This document shows positions 1-8,355 of a stretch of DNA of 8,355 nucleotides, piece by piece. Origin of the DNA: an uncultured Planctomycetaceae bacterium (GTDB lineage: Bacteria > Planctomycetota > Planctomycetia > Pirellulales > UBA1268). Under the pieces are notes generated by a model. It worked only from the letters and a program-made list of their open reading frames with translations, did not search any database and was not told the origin of the DNA. Each line of letters opens with the position of its first letter. Position 1 is the first letter of the stretch. Both the position numbers and the translations under genes were made by a program. The stretch covers positions 1 through 8,355 of the forward strand of contig CAISKG010000534.1 of NCBI GenBank assembly GCA_903885855.1, read 5' to 3'.

Positions 1-234
1 GGGACCGCCACGGCGCCGCGGCTGGTTCCGATCCCCATCCGGCCGGCGTCACCGCAGCCCGCATCCCCTTCCGCCGGTCCGGCCGGTACGATGCCGACCG
101 TGCCCGGGGCCGGTCCCGGGACGACCACCGGGGCCTTCCCCCGCCTGCTCGACCCCACCGCCCACACCACCTCCTGGCAGGTGGTCCCTCCGCGCCTCCC
201 CACGGCGGCGCTCCCCGGGCGGCCGCAGCAGTGA
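1..234 (+). CDS. 3' end of an unidentified gene, proline-rich C-terminus (partial)
   Basis: An open frame runs from the first base of the window to a TGA at 232-234, giving the last 77 residues of a protein whose start lies left of the window. About 18 of the 77 residues are proline, mixed with Ala, Gly and Thr, so this is a low-complexity and probably disordered tail. The only less repetitive stretch is near FPRLLDPTAHTTSWQVVPP. No family can be recognised. It lies on the same strand as polX, 31 bases upstream of its start, so the two could be co-transcribed. Continuous openness and the tight junction with polX favour a real gene, but in DNA this GC-rich a 230-base open frame is weak evidence by itself. 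An opposite-strand frame over 49-273 is a less likely alternative. Confidence 0.5.
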   Translation, partial: GTATAPRLVPIPIRPASPQPASPSAGPAGTMPTVPGAGPGTTTGAFPRLLDPTAHTTSWQVVPPRLPTAALPGRPQQ

Positions 235-265
235 GCGGGGCCGGTCCGACCGTCGGAACGACCCC

Positions 266-2047
266 GTGACCAACGCCGACGTCGCCGCCCTCTTCGCCTC
301 GCTCGCCGACCTCCTCGAATACCGGGGTGAGAACGCGTTCCGCGTCCGTGCCTACCGCAACGCGGCGCGGATCGTGGAGAGCCTGGTGGAGCCCCTGGCG
401 ACGATCCGCGCCGACCCGTCGCGGTCGCTCGAGGATCTGGAGGGGATCGGGGCCGACCTGGCGGCGAAGATCGGCACGATCCTCGACACCGGCCGGCTCC
501 CCGCGCTCGACGAGGCGGCCGCCGGCGTGCCCGCCGGGGTCTTCGCCATGCTGCGGGTTCCGGGGCTCGGGCCCAAGAAGGTGCGCGCGCTCGTCGAGGG
601 GCTGGGCCTGGAAACGCTCGACGATCTCGCCGCCGCCTGCCGCGAGGGGCGCGTGCGGGGCGTGAAGGGCTTCGGCGAGAAGACCGAGGCGGCGATCCTC
701 AAGAGCCTGGCGTTCGTGCGCGAGCATGCCGACGAACGCCGGCTGTGGGAGGAGGCCGACGCGCTGGTGGCGGGGCTCCTGGAGTGGATGCGGCGCTGCC
801 CGGCGGTGGAGCGCGTCGAGGGGGCGGGGAGCTGGCGGCGCGGGAGGGAGACCGTCGGCGACCTCGATCTGGTCGCCATCGCCGACGACGCCGCCGCCGT
901 GATGGAGCACTTCCGCCGCTGGGAGCACGCCGGGGAGGTGCTCCTGTCGGGCGGCACCAAGACGAGCCTGCGCGGGCCGGGAGGCACGCAGGTCGACCTC
1001 CGTGTCGTCGCGGCCCCCGCCTTCGGCGCGGCCTGGCAGTATTTCACCGGGTCGAAGGAGCACAACGTCCAGCTCCGCTCCCGCGCCCGCGACCTCGGCT
1101 GGACCCTCAACGAGTACGGGCTGCGGCGGCTGGAATCGGCGGACCTCGAGCCTCCGGAGGCGACCACGGAGGAGGCGATCTACCGGGCGCTGGGGCTGGA
1201 CTGGATCCCGCCGGAGCTCCGCGAGGGCCGCGGCGAGGTCAGGCTCGCCGCCGAGGGGCGCCTGCCGCGGCTGGTGGAGGCGGCCGACATGCGCGGCGAC
1301 CTCCACATGCACACCACCGACACCGACGGCGAGGACACGCTCGCCGACATGGTCGCCGCCGCGATCCGCCGAGGGCTCGAGTACGTGGCCATCACCGACC
1401 ACGGCCAGCGGGTGACCATGGCCAGGGGCCTCGACGAGACACGCCTGCGCCGGCAGTGGGAGCGGATCGACGCGCTCAACGCCGCGCTGGCCGCCGACGG
1501 CCCCGCGCCCATCGTCGTCCTCAAGGGGATCGAGGTCGACATGCTCGAGCGCGGCGGCCTCGACCTTCCCGACGCCCTGCTGGCGGAGGCCGACTGGGTG
1601 GTGGCGAGCCTCCATTACGGACAGTCGCAGCCGCGCGAGCGGATCACCGCCCGGATCGTCGAGGCGGTGGAGCATCCGGCGGTGAACGTCATCGGCCATC
1701 CCACGGGCCGCCTCATCAACCGCCGCCCGGCCTACGACGTGGACATCGAGGCGGTGATCGCGGCCGCCGCCCGCACCGGCACGTTCCTCGAGATCAACGC
1801 CAACCCGCACCGCCTCGATCTCGACGATCACCTCGCCGCCGCGGCCTGCCGGGCGGGCGTGCGCGTCGTCATCTCGACCGACGCCCACTCGGTGCGCGGC
1901 CTCGAGGTGATGCGCTGCGGCGTGCTCCAGGCGCGCCGGGCGGGGCTCGCCGCGGCCGACGTCGTCAACACGCTCCCCTGGGAGCGCTTCCGGGACGTCG
2001 CGCTGGGCCGCACGTCGCCGTCCGACGCGGAGCGGCGTCCGGGATGA
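266..2047 (+). CDS. polX: Family-X DNA polymerase with C-terminal PHP domain (PolX)
   Basis: A 593-residue protein, close to the usual 570-600 for bacterial PolX. In this family the polymerase fills short gaps during base-excision repair and the PHP domain provides Mn-dependent 3'-5' exonuclease or AP-endonuclease activity; it acts in the cytoplasm on DNA. Visible order: N-terminal 8-kDa-like helical domain (about 1-80); helix-hairpin-helix segments near 97-108 (VPGLGPKK) and 132-142 (GVKGFGEK); palm with GSWRRG at 188-193 and catalytic Asp199, Asp201 and Asp244; YFTGSKEHN at 259-267; PHP domain from about 341. PHP metal ligands all appear present: His347, His349, Asp378-His379, Glu423, His450, His478, Asp539 and His541. 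The GTG start at 266 is chosen because MTNADVAALFASLADLLEYRG (shown to residue 21 in the family pattern) is where homologues begin; a weak GGAA lies 7 bases upstream. It converges on the FGE gene. Confidence 0.95.
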   Translation: MTNADVAALFASLADLLEYRGENAFRVRAYRNAARIVESLVEPLATIRADPSRSLEDLEGIGADLAAKIGTILDTGRLPALDEAAAGVPAGVFAMLRVPGLGPKKVRALVEGLGLETLDDLAAACREGRVRGVKGFGEKTEAAILKSLAFVREHADERRLWEEADALVAGLLEWMRRCPAVERVEGAGSWRRGRETVGDLDLVAIADDAAAVMEHFRRWEHAGEVLLSGGTKTSLRGPGGTQVDLRVVAAPAFGAAWQYFTGSKEHNVQLRSRARDLGWTLNEYGLRRLESADLEPPEATTEEAIYRALGLDWIPPELREGRGEVRLAAEGRLPRLVEAADMRGDLHMHTTDTDGEDTLADMVAAAIRRGLEYVAITDHGQRVTMARGLDETRLRRQWERIDALNAALAADGPAPIVVLKGIEVDMLERGGLDLPDALLAEADWVVASLHYGQSQPRERITARIVEAVEHPAVNVIGHPTGRLINRRPAYDVDIEAVIAAAARTGTFLEINANPHRLDLDDHLAAAACRAGVRVVISTDAHSVRGLEVMRCGVLQARRAGLAAADVVNTLPWERFRDVALGRTSPSDAERRPG

Positions 2048-2063
2048 CGTTCCCCGCGGGCGA
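2048..2063. other. 16-base convergent junction between polX and the FGE gene
   Basis: The stops of polX (2045-2047, + strand) and the FGE gene (2064-2066, - strand) face each other with only 16 bases between them. There is no room for two independent terminators and no hairpin with a T-run is visible, so transcripts from each side probably run into the opposite gene. Confidence 0.7.
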
Positions 2064-3212
2064 TCAGCGGCCGGCCGAGCGCACGCAGCGGAAGCCGATG
2101 TGGTTGGCGCCCGACGACACCTCCCCCTTGCCGCGCGTGCCGACGATGTAGCGCGAGCAGTACTGCTCGGTGCAGAGGAACGAGCCCCCGCGGAGGACGC
2201 GTTTGGCCTGGCCCGGCTCCTGGGGATCGTGGCTCGACTCGGGCCCCCGCGGATCGCGCGTCGGCGAACCGGCGGCGGCGTCGCGCTGGTAGGTGTCGGG
2301 GCGGTACCAGTCGGCGCACCATTCCCAGACGTTGCCCGACACGTCGTGGAGTCCGTAGGCGTTGGGAGGGAAGGATCCGACCGGAGCCGCCCCGGTGAAC
2401 CCGTCGCGGGCCGTGTTCTCGTGGGGAAACCTCCCCTGCCAGGTGTTGGCCATCGCGTCGCCGTCGGGGAGGAATTCGTCTCCCCAGGGATACATCGCCC
2501 CGGACAGCCCACCGCGCGCGGCGAACTCCCACTCCGCCTCGGTCGGCAGACGCTTGCCGGCCCACTGGGCGTAGGCCGCGGCGTCGGCCCACGCGATCTG
2601 CACCACCGGATCGCCGCCGTGGCCGTCGATGGACGTGCCCGGGCCGCCGGGATGGCGCCAGTCGGCGCCGGCCACGTATTGCCACCAGACGTAGTGGTTG
2701 TCGAGCGGGATGGGGCCGTCCGGCGGGCTGAAGACGATCGACCCCGCGACGAGATTCTCCGGGGGAGCGCCGGGAAAGTCCTCGGCCCGCGGGGGAGTCT
2801 CGGCCACCGTGACGTAGCCGGTGGCGGCGACGAAGGCCGCGAATTGGTCGTTGGTGACCTCGGTCCGGTCCATCCAGAAGGGGGCGACGACCACGCGGTG
2901 GATCGGCTGGGCGTCGGGCATCGGGTCGCGGCCGCCGAAGGGCTTGCCGCGCGGATCCTCGCAGCCCATCGAGAACTCGCCCCCCGGGATCCACACCATC
3001 CCCTCCGGGGCCTCCGCGGCGGTACCGGGGGCCGCGGCGACGGCCGGCTCGGTGTCGGTGAAGCGCGGGCCCGCGGCGCCGCGCGGCGGCCTGCGTTCGC
3101 CCCGCGGCCTCCCCGCGGGCCGCGTCACCGCCCACACCAGGACCACGGCGAGCAGCCCCACCGCGACGGGCACGAGCACGTCCTTGGGCGATCCTCGTCG
3201 CGGGGTGGCCAT
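2064..3212 (-). CDS. Formylglycine-generating enzyme (aerobic sulfatase maturation), membrane-anchored
   Basis: A 382-residue protein of the FGE/SUMF1 family (FGE-sulfatase domain about residues 71-380). The family uses copper and O2 to oxidise a cysteine of sulfatases (CxPxR motif) to C-alpha-formylglycine, the catalytic aldehyde residue. Family landmarks include MVWIPGGEF (72-80), DRTEVTNDQF (115-124), WRHPGGP (185-191), GKRLPTEAEWEFAARGG (219-235), YPWGDE (241-246), NVWEW (294-298) and GFRCVR (373-378). The decisive motif is RGGSFLCTEQYCSRY (341-355): Cys347 and Cys352 have the five-residue spacing of the human FGE active cysteines 336 and 341, which most FGE-fold relatives lack. Asn256, Asp270 and Phe272 match calcium-site positions of human FGE. 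Residues about 12-30 form one hydrophobic segment preceded and followed by Arg/Lys, so a membrane anchor is likely. The ATG at 3210-3212 retains this segment; its ribosome site is weak. It begins 28 bases after the upstream secreted-protein gene. Confidence 0.9.
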   Translation of the reverse strand: MATPRRGSPKDVLVPVAVGLLAVVLVWAVTRPAGRPRGERRPPRGAAGPRFTDTEPAVAAAPGTAAEAPEGMVWIPGGEFSMGCEDPRGKPFGGRDPMPDAQPIHRVVVAPFWMDRTEVTNDQFAAFVAATGYVTVAETPPRAEDFPGAPPENLVAGSIVFSPPDGPIPLDNHYVWWQYVAGADWRHPGGPGTSIDGHGGDPVVQIAWADAAAYAQWAGKRLPTEAEWEFAARGGLSGAMYPWGDEFLPDGDAMANTWQGRFPHENTARDGFTGAAPVGSFPPNAYGLHDVSGNVWEWCADWYRPDTYQRDAAAGSPTRDPRGPESSHDPQEPGQAKRVLRGGSFLCTEQYCSRYIVGTRGKGEVSSGANHIGFRCVRSAGR

Positions 3213-3240
3213 GGTTCGACGTTCTCGCGCGGCGCTCGGG

Positions 3241-4161
3241 CTATCGCGCCCCGACGTCGGTCGCGCCGGGGCCCGCGTTCTCGCGGCGGGGGTCGGCCGG
3301 GAGCTGCTTGAGCACACGGATGCGGTCGGCGAACACCGATCCGTCGCCCAGCGACCCTTCCCCGGACCACAGACGCCCCTCGATCTCCACGCTGTCGCCG
3401 GGGCTCGCCAGGGCCACCTCCGACGTCTGCACCTCGACCACCACGTCGTCGGCCAGCGGAACGGTGAGGCGGCGGATCCTGCCGGCATCGACGCGCACCG
3501 ACATGACGCGGGGCTGCAGCGAGACGACGCGGCCCACGATCAGCCCCTCGCTGCCCGCGGTCACGGCCATCGGCTTGGCCTCGGAGGCGGGGGCGACGAC
3601 GTGGAACACGCCCACCGGCGCGCTGGCCCGTCCCCGTGCGTCGACGGTCGCCTGGAAACGGACCATCATCCCCGGCTTGAGGAAGGCCGCCGGGGCCGCC
3701 CCCGACACCTCGACGCGCGACACACCGGCAGGGTGCAGGATCGCCACCCGTTCCAGCGCCCCCTGCCCGTCGGCGTCGGGCTCCACGAAGGCCAGCAGGC
3801 CGCCGGCGTTGGTCCCCGCCACCGCCTTGACCACGCCGCGGTGCTTTCCTTCGGGAAGGCCGTCGATCGAGAGCCGGTTGTTCTGGACCGGGATCGTGAT
3901 CGCCTTGTTGGTGTTGCGGCAGGCACCGAGGTTCCAGAGACGCTCGTAGGCCTTCTGCATCGCGGCCGACTTGTAGAACGTGCCCCAGTGGATGGTGCCG
4001 TCGGGCAGCACCGGCGGGGTCGGGTCCTGGCTGTCGGCGTAGGGGTTGTAGGGCACCACCTGGCCGGACACCGGGCGGGCCGCGGCCAGCGGTGCGGCGA
4101 AGGCGGCGACGATGCACGCCCCCGCGAGGCGGGATCGGAGCGACAGGGGGGAAAGGAGCAT
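3241..4161 (-). CDS. Secreted protein of unknown function with two similar beta-rich domains
   Basis: A 306-residue protein that I cannot place in a named family. Residues 1-10 carry an Arg, 11-28 are hydrophobic (ACIVAAFAAPLAAA) and candidate cleavage sites follow Ala28 or Gly33, so a Sec signal peptide is likely. The mature start is rich in Pro, Tyr and Asp (VVPYNPYADSQDPTPP, 35-50). Residues 52-105 contain HWGTFYKSAAMQKAYERLWNL and a single mature cysteine (Cys81). Two stretches, about 108-190 and 207-286, share one pattern: a V-x-x-V opening, a hydrophobic strand pair, VEV, then [FA]LxPGxxVxx and an amphipathic strand ending in V; both are compatible with a small beta-barrel or OB-like fold. 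The ATG at 4159-4161 is supported by GGAG 8 bases upstream. It lies between rpoC and the FGE gene on the same strand. A role in sulfatase biology is possible from position only. Confidence 0.8.
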   Translation of the reverse strand: MLLSPLSLRSRLAGACIVAAFAAPLAAARPVSGQVVPYNPYADSQDPTPPVLPDGTIHWGTFYKSAAMQKAYERLWNLGACRNTNKAITIPVQNNRLSIDGLPEGKHRGVVKAVAGTNAGGLLAFVEPDADGQGALERVAILHPAGVSRVEVSGAAPAAFLKPGMMVRFQATVDARGRASAPVGVFHVVAPASEAKPMAVTAGSEGLIVGRVVSLQPRVMSVRVDAGRIRRLTVPLADDVVVEVQTSEVALASPGDSVEIEGRLWSGEGSLGDGSVFADRIRVLKQLPADPRRENAGPGATDVGAR

Positions 4162-4280
4162 CGGCGCGACTCCAGCGGGGGGCTGCGAGGATCCCCCGGG
4201 TCATCGACCCGTCGGGCCCCTCCGGCCCAACGCCTTCGGCGCCACCCGCAGAACCGTACCCGCCGTCACCGCCGGCCCGG
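4162..4280 (-). other. 119-base spacer downstream of rpoC with clustered short hairpins
   Basis: The longest non-coding stretch in the window. It holds three short perfect GC-rich inverted repeats close together: CGCC-TTC-GGCG (4231-4241), GGGCC-5-GGCCC (4214-4228) and GGGTC-ATC-GACCC (4198-4210). None is followed by a T-run on the minus strand, so none is a classic intrinsic terminator. They might slow polymerase, protect the rpoC 3' end or partly separate rpoC from the downstream genes. Chance pairing is also likely at this GC content. I see no clear -35/-10 promoter. Confidence 0.3.
4170..4173 (-). promoter_or_regulatory. Ribosome binding site of the secreted-protein gene
   Basis: On the minus strand the sequence reads GGAG, then 8 bases, then the ATG at 4159-4161. 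Motif and spacing are good for a Shine-Dalgarno site and stand out because the other starts in this window have weaker ones. It fixes the start that includes the signal peptide. Confidence 0.55.

Positions 4281-8355
<4,075 letters not shown>

Noticed and set aside
49..273. A 74-residue minus-strand open frame at the left end
   Set aside because: Arg/Gly-rich composition with no recognisable feature. The plus-strand frame over the same bases is open to the edge and leads directly into polX.
352..1167. A 271-residue minus-strand open frame antisense to polX
   Set aside because: Ser/Arg-rich antisense shadow; polX has complete catalytic motifs across the same bases.
745..2151. A 468-residue plus-strand open frame inside polX
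   Set aside because: It is a low-complexity Arg/Gly/Pro/Ala translation of the polX coding sequence in another phase, with no domain.
3213..3488. Longer N-terminus for the FGE gene, starting at 3488
   Set aside because: The extra 92 residues overlap the upstream secreted-protein gene and are Arg/Ser/Pro-rich shadow. The ATG at 3210-3212 sits 28 bases after that gene's stop and directly precedes a hydrophobic anchor.
4114..4161. Lipoprotein signal in the secreted protein (Cys16)
   Set aside because: The sequence before Cys16 is LAGA-C, off by one from a lipobox, and the hydrophobic stretch continues after the cysteine. An ordinary signal peptide fits better.

Overview
This window looks like a piece of a very GC-rich chromosome (roughly 70% G+C by eye) from a bacterium, most likely a planctomycete (Planctomycetota) or close relative. 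The inference rests on three things: the flavour of the RpoC protein (the VTHSRVRRKRMGHIEL segment, and a long linker before the LLGITKA segment), a true aerobic formylglycine-generating enzyme, typical of sulfatase-rich bacteria, and a secreted protein of no recognised family. No phage, insertion sequence, CRISPR array, tRNA or rRNA is visible. Coding density is very high and the largest non-coding stretch is 119 bases.

Left part, + strand: the window opens inside the 3' end of an unidentified gene with a proline-rich C-terminus (stop at 232-234). After a 31-base gap comes a complete family-X DNA polymerase gene (polX, 266-2047) that encodes a Pol-beta-like polymerase fused to an intact PHP phosphoesterase.

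Right part, - strand, read from right to left: the 5'-truncated rpoC gene (RNA polymerase beta' subunit, running off the right edge), a 119-base spacer with short GC-rich hairpins, a secreted 306-residue protein with an apparent internal duplication of a beta-rich domain, a 28-base gap, and a formylglycine-generating enzyme with both active-site cysteines and an N-terminal membrane anchor. This last gene converges on polX, with only 16 bases between the two stop codons.

The window is mostly housekeeping: transcription (rpoC), DNA repair synthesis (polX) and sulfatase maturation (FGE). The secreted duplicated-domain protein and its placement between rpoC and an FGE gene are the least ordinary parts. 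I found no convincing evidence of a new multi-gene system. The many long open frames in other phases behave as shadows of high G+C coding sequence.
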